In this document: piece after piece, positions 8,659 to 18,680 of the stretch
Layout: each line of letters opens with the position of its first letter
How positions within the stretch are numbered: the stretch's first letter is position 1
Notes under the pieces: generated by a model
Database searches by the model: none
What the model was told of the DNA's origin: nothing
Seen by the model: only the letters and a program-made list of their open reading frames with translations
Source of the DNA: Pseudomonas gingeri
GTDB taxonomy: Bacteria; Pseudomonadota; Gammaproteobacteria; Pseudomonadales; Pseudomonadaceae
Reading direction: 5' to 3'
Assembly: GCF_013385635.1 (NCBI RefSeq)
Contig: NZ_JACAPR010000007.1
Location: 155,427-219,426 of the forward strand
Length of the DNA stretch: 64,000 nucleotides
Translations under genes and position numbers: made by a program

Positions 8659-10287
8659 ATGAGCAGTATCCGGAGTCTGAACATAGCGCCAAGGGCGGGA
8701 TTGGGATTTGGCCTGCTGGCGTTGATGGTGTGCCTGTTGGGTGGTTTTGCCCTGTTGCAGATGGGCAATATGCGCCAGCAATCCGAAGCGGTGGAAGTCA
8801 ATTGGTTGCCCAGTGTGATGACGGTCGGCGAGATCAGCCAGGATCTGCTGCGGATCCGCGCGCTGACCCTGCGTCTGTTGATCAACCGCGATCCCCAGGC
8901 CCTGACGGAGAACGAAGCCAAGCTCAATGACCTGAAAAATGGCCTGGGCAAGGCGCAGGGGCGCTACGAGGCGTTGATGTCGTTGCCCCGGGAACATGAA
9001 CTGTTCGAGCGTTTCAAGAGCGTCGAACAGCAATACCTCCAGCGCCAGCAGCAGGTCGTGGCCCTGTCCGGAGAAGGTCGGCTCGAAGACGCGGTGCGTA
9101 TCGTCAACGGCGAGATGAACCAGTTGGCCGATGAAATGGCCGCGACCCTGCATGATCTGGTGGAACTCAACAAGCACAGCGCCACCCAGGCCACGAACCT
9201 GGCCGAGGCGGTATTCAGTCGTTCGCGGATCTGGGTTGCCGGGATGATTGCCCTGACCGCGCTGATCACTGTCGGCCTGGCGCTGCTGCTGACCCGCAGT
9301 ATCGTCCTGCCGCTGGCGCAGTCGCTGGGGGTGGCCGAAGTGGTGGCCTCCGGCGACCTGACCGCGGTGATCGACGTCGACGGCCACGACGAGCCGGCAC
9401 GTCTGCAGGCGGCGCTCAGGGACATGCAGCAGCACCTGCGGGAGACGATCCGACAGATTTCCGATTCTTCCAGCCAGTTGGCCTCCGCCTCCGAGGAACT
9501 CAGTTGTGTCACCGAGGATGCCACCCGTGGCTTGCACCAGCAGAGCCTGGAGATCGAACAGGCGGCCACCGCGGTCAACCAGATGACGGCGGCGGTGGAA
9601 GAGGTGGCGAGCAATGCGGTGGCGACGTCCGAGGCCTCGCGCGAGTCCGACCGGATCGCCCAGCATGGCCGCGAGCAGGTGCGCCAGGCGGTGGCATCCA
9701 TCGAGTCCCTGGCCGATGACGTCAGCGGTAATGTGCTGCAGGTCGAGGACCTGGCGCAGAAGATCCATGGCATCAGCAAGGTGCTGGAGGTGATCCGTTC
9801 GGTGGCCGAGCAGACCAACCTGCTGGCGCTGAACGCAGCCATCGAGGCGGCCCGGGCGGGGGAGGCGGGGCGTGGCTTCGCCGTGGTGGCCGATGAGGTG
9901 CGCGGGCTGGCCCACCGGACCCAGCAGTCGACCCAGGAAATCGAGCAGATGATCGGAGCGATCCAGCATGGCACCGAGCAGGCGGTCGGCGCCATGCAGA
10001 AAAGCAATGGCCGGGCCCGTTCGACTCTGGAAGTGGCCAAGGCCGCGGGCGATGCCCTGGACGAGATCGCCGCGGCGATCACCCTGATCAACGAACGCAA
10101 CCTGGTGATTGCCAGCGCCTCGGAGGAACAGGCGGCTGTGGCGCGGGAAGTGGACCGCAACCTGATGAATATCCGTGACCTGGCCTTGCAGACCTCGGCC
10201 GGGGCCAACCAGACCAGCGCGGCGAGCCAGGAGCTGTCACGGCTGGCAGTGGACCTCAATGCCCTGGTGGCGCGCTTTTCGGTCTAA
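8659..10287 (+). CDS. Methyl-accepting chemotaxis protein (four-helix-bundle sensor)
   Basis: 542 residues. A first membrane span (about 12-34) is followed by a periplasmic domain of about 155 residues that is all helical and resembles the TarH/4HB_MCP sensor, a second span (about 192-214, [18 protein letters not shown]), a HAMP domain, and the cytoplasmic signalling domain with the conserved hairpin tip ([19 protein letters not shown], then [12 protein letters not shown]). It senses a small molecule and relays to CheA/CheW. No che genes adjoin it. A GGAAGGGA ribosome site precedes the start. The ligand cannot be deduced. A REPIN and a terminator follow. Confidence 0.93.
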   Translation: MSSIRSLNIAPRAGLGFGLLALMVCLLGGFALLQMGNMRQQSEAVEVNWLPSVMTVGEISQDLLRIRALTLRLLINRDPQALTENEAKLNDLKNGLGKAQGRYEALMSLPREHELFERFKSVEQQYLQRQQQVVALSGEGRLEDAVRIVNGEMNQLADEMAATLHDLVELNKHSATQATNLAEAVFSRSRIWVAGMIALTALITVGLALLLTRSIVLPLAQSLGVAEVVASGDLTAVIDVDGHDEPARLQAALRDMQQHLRETIRQISDSSSQLASASEELSCVTEDATRGLHQQSLEIEQAATAVNQMTAAVEEVASNAVATSEASRESDRIAQHGREQVRQAVASIESLADDVSGNVLQVEDLAQKIHGISKVLEVIRSVAEQTNLLALNAAIEAARAGEAGRGFAVVADEVRGLAHRTQQSTQEIEQMIGAIQHGTEQAVGAMQKSNGRARSTLEVAKAAGDALDEIAAAITLINERNLVIASASEEQAAVAREVDRNLMNIRDLALQTSAGANQTSAASQELSRLAVDLNALVARFSV

Positions 10288-10315
10288 GGAACACTCTGCT
10301 CTGTGGCGGAGCCAT

Positions 10316-10386
10316 TGTGGGAGGGGGCTTGCCCCCGAAGTTTTCAGTACTCCACTGACCTCTTCGTGGGCAAGCCCACTCCCACA
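10316..10386. repeat. REPIN (inverted REP pair)
   Basis: GTGGGAGGGGGCTTGCCCCC at 10317-10336 and the inverted REP TCGTGGGCAAGCCCACTCCC at 10363-10383, separated by about 27 bp. It lies between the chemotaxis receptor and the fabB terminator. Confidence 0.85.
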
Positions 10387-10425
10387 CAAGCCCGCTCGCC
10401 ACTGGGAGTTGTTGTTCCGATGCAC

Positions 10426-10458
10426 AAAAAAACGCCCCGAACCAGTCGGGGCGTTTTT
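10426..10458. terminator. Bidirectional terminator between MCP and fabB
   Basis: AAAAAACGCCCCGA ACCAG TCGGGGCGTTTTT: a nine-base-pair GC stem flanked by A and T runs, so it works for the receptor gene (+) and for fabB (-). Confidence 0.9.
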
Positions 10459-10479
10459 CATCGTGCGATCAGGCTGGGC

Positions 10480-11700
10480 CTACTTGCCCTGCCAGCGCTT
10501 CAGGACCAGGGTGGCGTTGGTGCCACCGAAGCCGAAGCTGTTGCTCATCACGTTGTTCAACTCGACGTTTTCGCGCGTCTTGGTCAGCACCGGCAGGTCG
10601 GCGACTTCCGGGTCCAGCTCGTCGATATTGGCGGAACCGGCAATGAACTTGCCTTCCATCATCAGCAGGCAGTAGATGGCTTCGTGAACGCCGGCGGCGC
10701 CCAGGGAGTGACCCGACAGGCTCTTGGTCGAACTGATGGCCGGGGCCTTGTCGCCGAAGACTTCACGCACACCCTTCATTTCCGCGACGTCGCCGACCGG
10801 CGTCGAGGTACCGTGGGTGTTCAGGTAGTCGATCGGGCCGTCAACGGTGGCCATGGCCATCTGCATGCAGCGCACGGCGCCTTCGCCGCTTGGCGCAACC
10901 ATGTCGTAGCCGTCGGACGTCGCACCGTAGCCGACGATTTCGGCGTAGATCTTCGCGCCGCGGGCCAGGGCGTGTTCCAGCTCCTCGACCACGACCATGC
11001 CGCCGCCGCCGGCGATGACAAAACCGTCACGCTTGGCGTCGTAGGCGCGGGAGGCCTTTTCCGGGGTTTCGTTGTACTGGGTGGACAGGGCGCCCATGGC
11101 GTCGAACAGGAACGACTGGCTCCAGTGCTCTTCTTCACCGCCACCGGCGAAGACGATGTCCTGCTTGCCCATCTGGATCTGCTCCAGCGCGGTACCGATG
11201 CAGTGGGCACTGGTGGCGCAGGCGGAGGAGATCGAGTAGTTCAGGCCCTTGATCTTGAACGGCGTGGCCAGGCACGCGGAAACGGTGCTGCCCATGGTGC
11301 GGGTCACGCGGTAGGGACCGACGCGCTTCACGCCTTTTTCGCGCAGGATATCCAGCGCTTCCATCTGGTTCAGGGTCGATGCGCCGCCGGAGCCGGCTAC
11401 CAGGCCGGTACGCGGGTTGGAAACCTGCTCGTCGGTCAGGCCGGAGTCGGCGATCGCGTCCTTCATGGCCAGGTAGGCGTAAGCCGCCGCGTGGCCGACG
11501 AAGCGATAGATCTTGCGATCGATCAGTTCTTCGAGGTTGAGGTCGATGGAGCCGGAAACCTGGCTACGCAGACCCATTTCGGCATATTCCGGGTTGAAGC
11601 GGATGCCAGGGCGGCTTGCACGCAGGTTAGCGGAGACGGTCTCTTTGTCATTGCCCAGGCACGAAACGATGCCCAGACCAGTGATAACGACGCGGCGCAT
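10480..11700 (-). CDS. fabB: 3-oxoacyl-[ACP] synthase I
   Basis: 406 residues. KAS I elongates acyl-ACPs and is needed with FabA for unsaturated fatty acids. The thiolase-fold catalytic set is complete: Cys161 ([10 protein letters not shown]), His296 ([11 protein letters not shown]), Lys326 and His331 ([12 protein letters not shown]). Length matches other FabB proteins. It is the second gene of the fabAB operon, 11 bp downstream of fabA, and ends at a bidirectional terminator. No anomaly is seen. Confidence 0.97.
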   Translation of the reverse strand: MRRVVITGLGIVSCLGNDKETVSANLRASRPGIRFNPEYAEMGLRSQVSGSIDLNLEELIDRKIYRFVGHAAAYAYLAMKDAIADSGLTDEQVSNPRTGLVAGSGGASTLNQMEALDILREKGVKRVGPYRVTRTMGSTVSACLATPFKIKGLNYSISSACATSAHCIGTALEQIQMGKQDIVFAGGGEEEHWSQSFLFDAMGALSTQYNETPEKASRAYDAKRDGFVIAGGGGMVVVEELEHALARGAKIYAEIVGYGATSDGYDMVAPSGEGAVRCMQMAMATVDGPIDYLNTHGTSTPVGDVAEMKGVREVFGDKAPAISSTKSLSGHSLGAAGVHEAIYCLLMMEGKFIAGSANIDELDPEVADLPVLTKTRENVELNNVMSNSFGFGGTNATLVLKRWQGK

Positions 11701-11711
11701 GCGGATAACCC

Positions 11712-12227
11712 TTAGAAGTTGTCAGTGGAGGTGAAAACGCCGACCCGGAGGCCTTCGGCGGTGTAGATCTCGCGACCGTCGACCGTCACCGAACCGTCGG
11801 CGATGGCCAGGTTCAGCTTGCCCTTGAGGACGCGCTTGATCTGAATGTTATAGGTGACTTTCTTGGCGGTCGGCAGGACCTGGCCGAAGAATTTCACTTC
11901 GCCCGAACCCAGCGCACGGCCGCGGCCCGGCAGGCCTTGCCAGCCGAGGAAGAAACCGACCAGTTGCCACATGGCATCGAGGCCCAGGCAGCCCGGCATC
12001 ACCGGATCGCCTTCGAAATGGCAGGCGAAGAACCACAGGTCCGGGGTGATATCCAGCTCGGCGACCAATTCACCTTTGCCGTACTTGCCACCCTCTTCGC
12101 TGATATGGGTGATGCGATCCACCATCAGCATGTTCGGGGCGGGCAGTTGCGCGTTACCTGGGCCGAACAGCTCACCGCGACTGCAGCGAAGCAGATCTTC
12201 CCGGGTAAAGGCGTTTTGTTTGGTCAT
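11712..12227 (-). CDS. fabA: 3-hydroxydecanoyl-[ACP] dehydratase/isomerase
   Basis: 171 residues, identical in length to the Pseudomonas FabA family. It dehydrates 3-hydroxydecanoyl-ACP and isomerises trans-2 to cis-3-decenoyl-ACP, the branch point to unsaturated fatty acids. The hotdog-fold active site is visible: His70 ([14 protein letters not shown]) and Asp84 (LGLDAMWQ), the same numbering as in E. coli. First gene of the fabAB operon; a candidate lipid-responsive operator lies about 130 bp upstream. Confidence 0.97.
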   Translation of the reverse strand: MTKQNAFTREDLLRCSRGELFGPGNAQLPAPNMLMVDRITHISEEGGKYGKGELVAELDITPDLWFFACHFEGDPVMPGCLGLDAMWQLVGFFLGWQGLPGRGRALGSGEVKFFGQVLPTAKKVTYNIQIKRVLKGKLNLAIADGSVTVDGREIYTAEGLRVGVFTSTDNF

Positions 12228-12359
12228 GCGAGCTCCTCAATAATCCCATGCGGCAGGGTGGGGCAAATCTTCCCGGCCGATCGAAGCCTTCATGCCTCGA
12301 ATCGACAGCCTACTCATAGACTATTGCGTTGTAGTGAAAGTCACAGCACAAGGGACATG

Positions 12360-12377
12360 AATGTACACTTGTGCACT
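12360..12377 (-). promoter_or_regulatory. Candidate DesT/FabT-type operator upstream of fabA
   Basis: AATGTACACTTGTGCACT is an imperfect palindrome (12 of 18 positions symmetric, with TGxACA and TGTxCA half-sites). It matches 13 of 18 positions of the P. aeruginosa DesT operator as I recall it, AGTGAACGCTTGTTGACT. DesT is a TetR-type repressor that responds to the saturated/unsaturated acyl-CoA ratio and acts on desCB and fabAB. No desT gene is in the window. The assignment rests on memory of the motif. Confidence 0.4.
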
Positions 12378-12464
12378 GAAATTATTATTCAAGCCGGTTT
12401 CATGGCTCGTTTGGGTGCCTAAGACTGCCGCACTTTCGTCTTTCACGCCAGTCACACGTGGTAT

Positions 12465-14360
12465 TCAGGGTACCCAACGCCGGAGAATCTGCTGTAGATC
12501 CGTGCGTTTGAAGGGCTTGGCCAGGTAATCGTCCATGCCGGCCTGCAAGCACTGCTGGCGGTCGCCTTGCAAGGCATTGGCGGTCAGGGCGATGATCGGC
12601 AGTTGTGCGCCGTCGGGCAGTTGACGGATCTGCCGGGTGGCTTCGTAGCCATCGACGAGCGGCAGCCGGCAGTCCATCAGGATCGCCGCGAAGTCGCCGC
12701 CTTTCGCCTGCTCGACGGCCTCGATGCCGTCATGGGCCAGGCTGACCTCGAAGCCCAGGCTGCGCAACATGGCTTCGATCACGGTCTGGTTCACCGGGTT
12801 GTCTTCCACCAGCAGGACCTTGCGCCCTTCACCGTGGCCGGCGAGCAGCTGCGGCAAGGCCTCCGGCTCGACCTGGCGGTACAGCGCCAGGGGGATTTCC
12901 AGGGTGAACACCGAGCCCTGGCCCTCTTCGCTGCGGGCGTGCAGGGTGCCGCCCATGCGCTCGGCCAGGGTCCGGGCAATCGGCAGGCCTAGGCCGGTGC
13001 CGCCATAACGCCGGGAGATCGAGCTGTCGGCCTGCTGGAAGGCATCGAACATCAGTTCCAGCCGTTCGGCGGAAATCCCGATGCCGCTGTCGCGCACCGT
13101 GCAACTGAACCAGATCACCTCGTCATCCAGGCCCTGCCAGGCCGGCTCGATACTGACGCTGCCGTGCTCGGTGAATTTCAGCGCATTGCCGATCAGGTTG
13201 ACGAGGATCTGCCGGATCCGTGTCGGGTCGCCCTTGACCTGCAGGTGGTGCAGGTCCGCCGGGAGCTGCAGGTTCAGTTGCAGCCCGCGTTGCACGGCGC
13301 TGTGCTGGAAGGCCTGGGCACAGCTGCTGATCAGCTCGCCGAGGCCGAACGGGATATGTTCCAGTTCCAGGGCCGAACGCTCTATCCGCGAGAAATCGAG
13401 GATGTCATTGATGACCTTGAGCAAGTGCTCGGTGGACTCCGAGGCGAGGGTCGCGTACTCGGCCTGTTCCTCAGTCATTTCCGTGGTTTCGAGCAGTTGC
13501 AGCATGCCCAGCACGCCGTTCATCGGGGTGCGCAGTTCATGGCTCATCATGGCCAGGAAGTCGGACTTGGCATTGTTCGCCCGTTCCGCCTCCTCGCGGG
13601 TCTGGATCAACTGCGCGATGGCCTGGTGCTGTTCGCGGCTGGCTTGTTCGAGGCCGGTGGCGAGGTTGTTGATATGCCGCGCCAGATCGCCGAGCTCGGT
13701 GTCATCCGGCACCGGCAGCGGGGTCTTGTAGTCGCCCTGCTGGATGGCCTTGACCGCGTGGCCCATGGCACTGATCGGCTGCGACAGGTTCCCCGCCAGG
13801 CGGCGGGCGAGGAGGAAGGTGAAGAGCAGGGCGAACAGCGCCAGGATCCCGGCCTTGAGCAGGATCTCCTGCTGGCGCTGGTTGAAGGCGTCGTTGGACA
13901 TGCCGACGATCACCCGCCCCAGGTAATCCTCGCCCGCCGGCATGGCGGTGCCGCTGGTCCCTTGCAGGAAATCGCTGTCGAGCTGGATGCGTTGCAGGCG
14001 CACCGGGGCCTGGAATACTTCGACCTGCTGGGCCCGGCTATGGCTTTCCGTGGGTTGCTCGACATACACCAGGATGTTGTTGCTGCGGTCCTGGACTTCG
14101 AGGAAACGCACGTGCGGCGTGGTCAGGCTGGCCTTCATCAGGCTTTCGAGCACTTCATTGTTACCGGATATGACGCCGTACTCGGTAGCGGGCGCCAACT
14201 GGTTGGCGATCAACTGGCCGGTGTGATTGAGTTCCTGGCGCAGGTCCTGGATCCGCACAAAGGTGAAGAAGCTGATCAGCAACAGGGTCAGCAGCAGGGC
14301 CGGGCCGAGGCTGATCATCTGGGTACGGGCGTTGATGCCCCAATGCCGGCGCAGGGTCAT
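12465..14360 (-). CDS. Hybrid sensor histidine kinase with receiver domain
   Basis: 631 residues. A membrane span at about 17-36 and another at about 168-185 frame a periplasmic region of about 130 residues; HAMP (about 186-240), HisKA with His274 (MMSHELRTPMNG), HATPase with N box NLIGNALKFTEHG and RYGGTGLGLPIA, and a C-terminal receiver with phospho-acceptor Asp563 (LMDCRLPLVDG). It resembles GacS/BarA-type kinases but is shorter and lacks an HPt domain, so an external HPt or response regulator is needed. It is the last gene of a three-gene operon; its ATG overlaps the stop of the binding-protein gene by four bases, suggesting that protein is its periplasmic ligand partner (inference). Confidence 0.92.
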   Translation of the reverse strand: MTLRRHWGINARTQMISLGPALLLTLLLISFFTFVRIQDLRQELNHTGQLIANQLAPATEYGVISGNNEVLESLMKASLTTPHVRFLEVQDRSNNILVYVEQPTESHSRAQQVEVFQAPVRLQRIQLDSDFLQGTSGTAMPAGEDYLGRVIVGMSNDAFNQRQQEILLKAGILALFALLFTFLLARRLAGNLSQPISAMGHAVKAIQQGDYKTPLPVPDDTELGDLARHINNLATGLEQASREQHQAIAQLIQTREEAERANNAKSDFLAMMSHELRTPMNGVLGMLQLLETTEMTEEQAEYATLASESTEHLLKVINDILDFSRIERSALELEHIPFGLGELISSCAQAFQHSAVQRGLQLNLQLPADLHHLQVKGDPTRIRQILVNLIGNALKFTEHGSVSIEPAWQGLDDEVIWFSCTVRDSGIGISAERLELMFDAFQQADSSISRRYGGTGLGLPIARTLAERMGGTLHARSEEGQGSVFTLEIPLALYRQVEPEALPQLLAGHGEGRKVLLVEDNPVNQTVIEAMLRSLGFEVSLAHDGIEAVEQAKGGDFAAILMDCRLPLVDGYEATRQIRQLPDGAQLPIIALTANALQGDRQQCLQAGMDDYLAKPFKRTDLQQILRRWVP

Positions 14361-15304
14361 GGACGGGATTCTCCTTCGGCCAGCCGGGTGGCGATCGAGA
14401 CTTCGTCGATCGGCTCAAGGCTCAGCGAGCGGGCAACCTGCGGATTGCTCAGTATTTTGAAACGCGACGGGTAGAGCGTACGTGGCCAACTGGCGGGGGG
14501 CTGGTCGAGCAGCTTGTCGAGGATCGCCAGCCAGTCGTTCTGGTCGCTGTAGCTGCTGGCCAGGCTGCCGGCCTTGACGAAACCGGCGTTCGGCCCGATC
14601 AGCGCCAGTTGTCGGGCATAGCTGCTGAGCAACAGGTTTTTTGCGGTCTTCGGGTTGTACAGCGTCGGATCGTCGATGCCCAGCAATACGTCGCTGCCGC
14701 GCAACAGGTTTTGCAGGGGCCGGCTGTCGGCGGTGTCGTCCCAGCGCTGTGGCACGATTTCCAGTCCCAGCGGCCGGGCGGCCTGGCGCAGTTCCGCCAG
14801 GAGGAATTCGCTGTCATCGTCATACAGCACCCCGACCCGCCGTGCCTGCGGCAACACCGCGTTGATCAGGTGCAGTTGCCGCGAGGGCGGTGGGTCGCTC
14901 CAGAGCAGGCTGAGCTGGTTCGGCAGTTGTTCCCCGAGGCGTTGGCGGGCTTGCTGGCGGCTGATGCGCAAGACCAGGGTGGCCGGGCCCTGGCGGTCGC
15001 CCAGGCGCCAGTCGAGGCTGGGCGGGTCGAGCAGGATCAGGCGCGTACCTGGCGGTAGCTGGCTCGGCGGCGGCAGTTGCGTGAAGGGCACGAAACGTAT
15101 CCGATCCTCGGGGCGCTGTTGCGCCAGGGCACCGGTAAAGGCCTGCACGCCGGAACTGTCTTCGGCGCCGGTGAGCAATACGTCGGCGGCCCTGGCCTGG
15201 GCCATCACCATCAGCAGCGCCATCAACAGTACCAGCAGGCCGCTTGCGAGCTTGCCGAGCCAGGCGCCGCAGGCCGATGTCATCCTTGACTGACGGTCGT
15301 CCAT
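14357..15304 (-). CDS. ABC-type substrate-binding protein (PF04392-like) linked to sensor kinase
   Basis: 315 residues. An N-terminal hydrophobic segment (about 19-38, GLLVLLMALLMVMAQARAA) acts as signal peptide. The mature protein resembles the ABC_sub_bind family (TrpX-like): VGVLYDDDSEFL, a DPTLYNPKTAKNLLLSSY segment, and GFVKAGSLASSYSD are typical. No ABC permease or ATPase gene adjoins it. It sits between a TonB-dependent receptor (2 bp upstream) and a hybrid kinase (4 bp overlap), so it more likely reports ligand to the kinase than delivers it to a transporter. The start at 15304 has GGAA eight bases upstream; an in-frame ATG at 15283 is possible. Confidence 0.82.
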   Translation of the reverse strand: MDDRQSRMTSACGAWLGKLASGLLVLLMALLMVMAQARAADVLLTGAEDSSGVQAFTGALAQQRPEDRIRFVPFTQLPPPSQLPPGTRLILLDPPSLDWRLGDRQGPATLVLRISRQQARQRLGEQLPNQLSLLWSDPPPSRQLHLINAVLPQARRVGVLYDDDSEFLLAELRQAARPLGLEIVPQRWDDTADSRPLQNLLRGSDVLLGIDDPTLYNPKTAKNLLLSSYARQLALIGPNAGFVKAGSLASSYSDQNDWLAILDKLLDQPPASWPRTLYPSRFKILSNPQVARSLSLEPIDEVSIATRLAEGESRP

Positions 15305-15306
15305 GC

Positions 15307-17433
15307 TCAGAATTCCAGCTCGGCGCTGAAGTAGAACACATGGCGCTGGTCGTAGTTGTTGTCGGGCCAGGTGACGGGCTGGTCATCCAGGCGCTGCTGC
15401 ATGACCCCGGACAGTTCCAGGCTGGCCTTGCGCAAGGGAATGCGCTTGGCGACCCGCAGGTCGACCCGTTGGAAGCTGTACTGATTGATCGCGTCATCAC
15501 CGTAATAGAACAACGCGCTCGACCAGCCCGCGCCCCAGTCGCGCATCCAGCCGGCGGAGCCGCTGTTGCGGGCGGTGAACTGTTCGTCGGTGGGGTTGCT
15601 GGCCTGGGTATCGACATAGGCATAGGTCAGGCGCAGCCGGTCGGCGGCGCTCAGGTGCCAGTCGAGCTGGGTTTCGCTGCCGCTGAAGCGGGCGCTGTTG
15701 GCGTTGCTGGCGATGTACTGGTTGTTGCGCAGCGGTGAGCTGACCATCGAAGTGATTTCGTCGTAGAACAGTTTCACGTCGACGCTCAGTCCGATATCCG
15801 TGAAGAAGCCGTTGTAGCCCAGTTCCCGCGAGCGCATCCGCTCCTTGTCGAGGTTGCCCGGGCCACGGGTCTTGACGAAATACTGGCCGCTGGTCTGGCC
15901 ATAGGTCGGCGAGTCGAGATTGGTGACCCGGTAGCTCCAGTTGACGTTGTTCTCGAACATGTCCGGCGAACGGATCGCCTCGGAATACACGGCACGCAGG
16001 CCATGACGCGGATTGATCAGGTAATTGACGGCAAACCGCGGGGTCAGCGAGTCGCCGGTCAGTTGCGCGTTTTCGTACATGGCGCCGCCCTGGAGCAACC
16101 AGTGTTCACTGGCGCGCCATTCGAGCTGGCCGAACAGGCGCCAGGTGTTGTCGTCGACGGTGCCATTGAAGTAGGTCTCGGAGTCTGCCCGGTCATAACG
16201 ATAGTTCATGCCGCTGACCAGGCGCAGGCTGTCCGACAGGCTCAGGGTGTCCTGCAGCTCCAGGTCGTAGCGGGTTTCGCGGGTGCTCTGGTCGATATCG
16301 CCGCAGACGGTGTCCTTGCCGCCCTGGTTGTACCACTGGTCGAGGACCTGGTTGGCCAAGGCCTGCTCCGAAGAGCTCCCTGCCGGCGGGCTGCCCACGT
16401 TGTAGTTGGTCATGCCGCGCGCCAGCTTCTCCGCGTAATTGGGATTGAGCTGCCACAACTGCGTCAACTGTGGGCTGAACGACACCTTCGCATCACACGC
16501 GCGCCAGACCTGCTGGCGATCCCAGTGCTGGGCCGAGCCCTGGATGTAGAGGCTGTGCTGCGGGCTGATATCCAGGTTCCAGCGCAGGGAGCCGGCATAG
16601 TCCTTGGCCACCACATCGGAGTTGTCGCCGGCCTCCTGGATACCGGGGAACACCGCCTGGTAGGTATACGGCCGCTGGTTGGTGCCTTCCTTGGCATTCA
16701 ACTGCCAGTCGATACTCTGGCTCTCGTTGAGCATCTGGCTGACCGACAGGTTGAAGCGATTCAGGCGCCGGCTGTCGCGGTAGTCGGCGCCGACACGATC
16801 GCTGTCGAAGCCGTCGTCCTGCTGGCCGGACATCGACAGGCGCAGGTCGCCGGTTTCCCAGCCGGTGCCCTCGCTCGCGTACCAGTCATTGATGCCGCGT
16901 TCGCCGCGAGTGACCTTGATGCGCGAGCCGTGGGTGCTGCCGGGCGACTTGGTGAGGATGTTGACCACCGCCATCAGCGCGTTGGCACCGTAGCTGACGG
17001 TGTTCGGACCCCGGAAGACTTCGATGCGCTCGATATCCTCTATGGCCACCGGGATATCGCTCCAGTCCACCGTCGCCAGTCCGGCCCGATAGACCGAGCG
17101 ACCGTCGATCAGCACCTGCATGCGCCGGGCGTTGGCGGCGTCGGTGCCGTGGTAGTTGATCGCCGCCTGGTTGCCGTTGGTGTAGCCGACCATCATGCCC
17201 GGCACCAGGCGCAGCAGTTCGGCAATATCCCGGGCACCGCTGGCCTTGATCAGTTCGTTGTCGATCACGGTCATGCTGCCGGGTACCGAGGCCGGGGATT
17301 GTTTCAGGCGCGTGGCGGTCAATACCTCGGGCAGCGGCTGGTTTTCCAGGAACAGGTCGTCGGCCAGCACCGGGCTGCTGAACAACAGCGCCAGGAGCAC
17401 GGAGGAGCGGGTGGTGGGAGGGCCAAAGTACAC
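15307..17433 (-). CDS. TonB-dependent outer-membrane receptor
   Basis: 708 residues starting at a GTG (17433) with AAGG seven bases upstream; signal peptide ends near SSPVLA-DD. The plug domain (about 40-160) shows LPEVLTATRLKQ as a TonB-box-like region, IAELLRLVPGM, the NGNQAAINYHG strand and VFRGPNTVSYGANALMAV; the rest is a 22-strand barrel ending in the aromatic FYFSAELEF. Such receptors import siderophores, vitamins or sugars. It starts the operon with the binding protein and hybrid kinase. The ligand is not visible; absence of a FecR/sigma pair means regulation differs from classical surface signalling. Confidence 0.93.
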   Translation of the reverse strand: MYFGPPTTRSSVLLALLFSSPVLADDLFLENQPLPEVLTATRLKQSPASVPGSMTVIDNELIKASGARDIAELLRLVPGMMVGYTNGNQAAINYHGTDAANARRMQVLIDGRSVYRAGLATVDWSDIPVAIEDIERIEVFRGPNTVSYGANALMAVVNILTKSPGSTHGSRIKVTRGERGINDWYASEGTGWETGDLRLSMSGQQDDGFDSDRVGADYRDSRRLNRFNLSVSQMLNESQSIDWQLNAKEGTNQRPYTYQAVFPGIQEAGDNSDVVAKDYAGSLRWNLDISPQHSLYIQGSAQHWDRQQVWRACDAKVSFSPQLTQLWQLNPNYAEKLARGMTNYNVGSPPAGSSSEQALANQVLDQWYNQGGKDTVCGDIDQSTRETRYDLELQDTLSLSDSLRLVSGMNYRYDRADSETYFNGTVDDNTWRLFGQLEWRASEHWLLQGGAMYENAQLTGDSLTPRFAVNYLINPRHGLRAVYSEAIRSPDMFENNVNWSYRVTNLDSPTYGQTSGQYFVKTRGPGNLDKERMRSRELGYNGFFTDIGLSVDVKLFYDEITSMVSSPLRNNQYIASNANSARFSGSETQLDWHLSAADRLRLTYAYVDTQASNPTDEQFTARNSGSAGWMRDWGAGWSSALFYYGDDAINQYSFQRVDLRVAKRIPLRKASLELSGVMQQRLDDQPVTWPDNNYDQRHVFYFSAELEF

Positions 17434-17594
17434 GGCTCAGCCTTGATAACAGATAATAGCCGCGCATGTTAACCGAGCCGCGCGGGTTTGCCATGGCACG
17501 GGGCCTGCATTCTGTCTGCAAAATCGGACAAATCCTTGTGTCAGAGCCCTTTGCGTCGAATGCGTTTGGGACTGGCTGCCGCCGGGCGGCTCCG

Positions 17595-17600
17595 TATAAT
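17595..17600 (+). promoter_or_regulatory. Candidate -10 element of gpsA promoter
   Basis: A perfect TATAAT 34 bp before the gpsA ATG. No convincing -35 is found at 16-18 bp, so this is a weak promoter call. The same 200 bp gap (17434-17633) must also hold the promoter for the divergent receptor operon. Confidence 0.4.
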
Positions 17601-17633
17601 GCGGCCATCGCCATTGGTATAAACGGATTGCAT

Positions 17634-18659
17634 ATGACTGAACAGCACCCTATCGCGGTCCTGGGAGGCGGGAGTTTTGGAACCGCCGTGGCCAATCTGC
17701 TGGCCGAGAACGGGCATCGGGTACGCCAATGGATGCGCGACCCTGAACAGGCCGAGGCCATTCGTGTCAATCGTGAGAATCCGCGTTACCTCAAGGGCAT
17801 CAAGATTCACCCGGCGGTCGAGCCGGTCACCGACCTGGCCGCCACCCTCGAAAGCTGCGAGCTGTTCTTTGTCGCCCTGCCATCCAGCGCCTTGCGCAGT
17901 GTGTTGGCGCCCCATGCCGGGCAATTGAGCGGCAAGTTGCTGGTGAGCCTGACCAAGGGGATCGAGGCGCAGACCTTCAAGCTGATGAGCGAAATCCTTG
18001 AAGACATTGCCCCGCAAGCACGGATCGGCGTGTTGTCGGGGCCGAACTTGGCCCGCGAAGTGGCCGAGCATGCGTTGACCGCCACCGTGGTCGCCAGCGA
18101 AGACGAAGAACTCTGCACCCGGGTCCAGGCCGCGCTGCACGGGCGGACTTTCCGCGTCTATGCCAGCGCCGACCGCTTTGGCGTCGAACTGGGCGGGGCG
18201 CTGAAGAACGTCTACGCGATCATCGCCGGCATGGCGGTGGCGCTGGGCATGGGCGAGAACACCAAGAGCATGCTGATTACCCGCGCCTTGGCGGAAATGA
18301 CCCGCTTTGCCGTGAGCCAGGGCGCCAACCCGATGACCTTCCTCGGCCTGGCCGGAGTCGGTGACCTGATCGTCACCTGCTCCTCGCCCAAGAGCCGCAA
18401 CTACCAGGTCGGCTTCGCCCTGGGCCAGGGCTTGAGCCTGGAAGACGCGGTGACCCGCCTGGGAGAAGTGGCCGAAGGGGTCAATACCCTCAAGGTGCTC
18501 AAGGCCAAGGCCCAGGAACTGGGGGTCTATATGCCGCTGGTGGCCGGGTTGCATGCGATCCTGTTCGAAGGGCGTACCCTCGACCAGGTGATCGCCCTGC
18601 TGATGCGCGGCGAACCGAAGACCGACGTCGATTTCATTTCCACCAGCGGTTTCAACTGA
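17634..18659 (+). CDS. gpsA: Glycerol-3-phosphate dehydrogenase [NAD(P)+]
   Basis: 341 residues from the ATG at 17634 ([16 protein letters not shown]). It reduces dihydroxyacetone phosphate to sn-glycerol 3-phosphate for phospholipid synthesis in the cytoplasm. The dinucleotide-binding GGGSFGTA is at 11-18, KGIE and GPNLAREV are conserved, and the catalytic lysine lies in [10 protein letters not shown]. Longer upstream extensions in the same frame are ruled out by family length (about 340). It is followed by a DUF4389 gene at 21 bp and sixA, likely one operon. Confidence 0.96.
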   Translation: MTEQHPIAVLGGGSFGTAVANLLAENGHRVRQWMRDPEQAEAIRVNRENPRYLKGIKIHPAVEPVTDLAATLESCELFFVALPSSALRSVLAPHAGQLSGKLLVSLTKGIEAQTFKLMSEILEDIAPQARIGVLSGPNLAREVAEHALTATVVASEDEELCTRVQAALHGRTFRVYASADRFGVELGGALKNVYAIIAGMAVALGMGENTKSMLITRALAEMTRFAVSQGANPMTFLGLAGVGDLIVTCSSPKSRNYQVGFALGQGLSLEDAVTRLGEVAEGVNTLKVLKAKAQELGVYMPLVAGLHAILFEGRTLDQVIALLMRGEPKTDVDFISTSGFN

Positions 18660-18680
18660 TCCACCGGACAGGAGCAAGAC

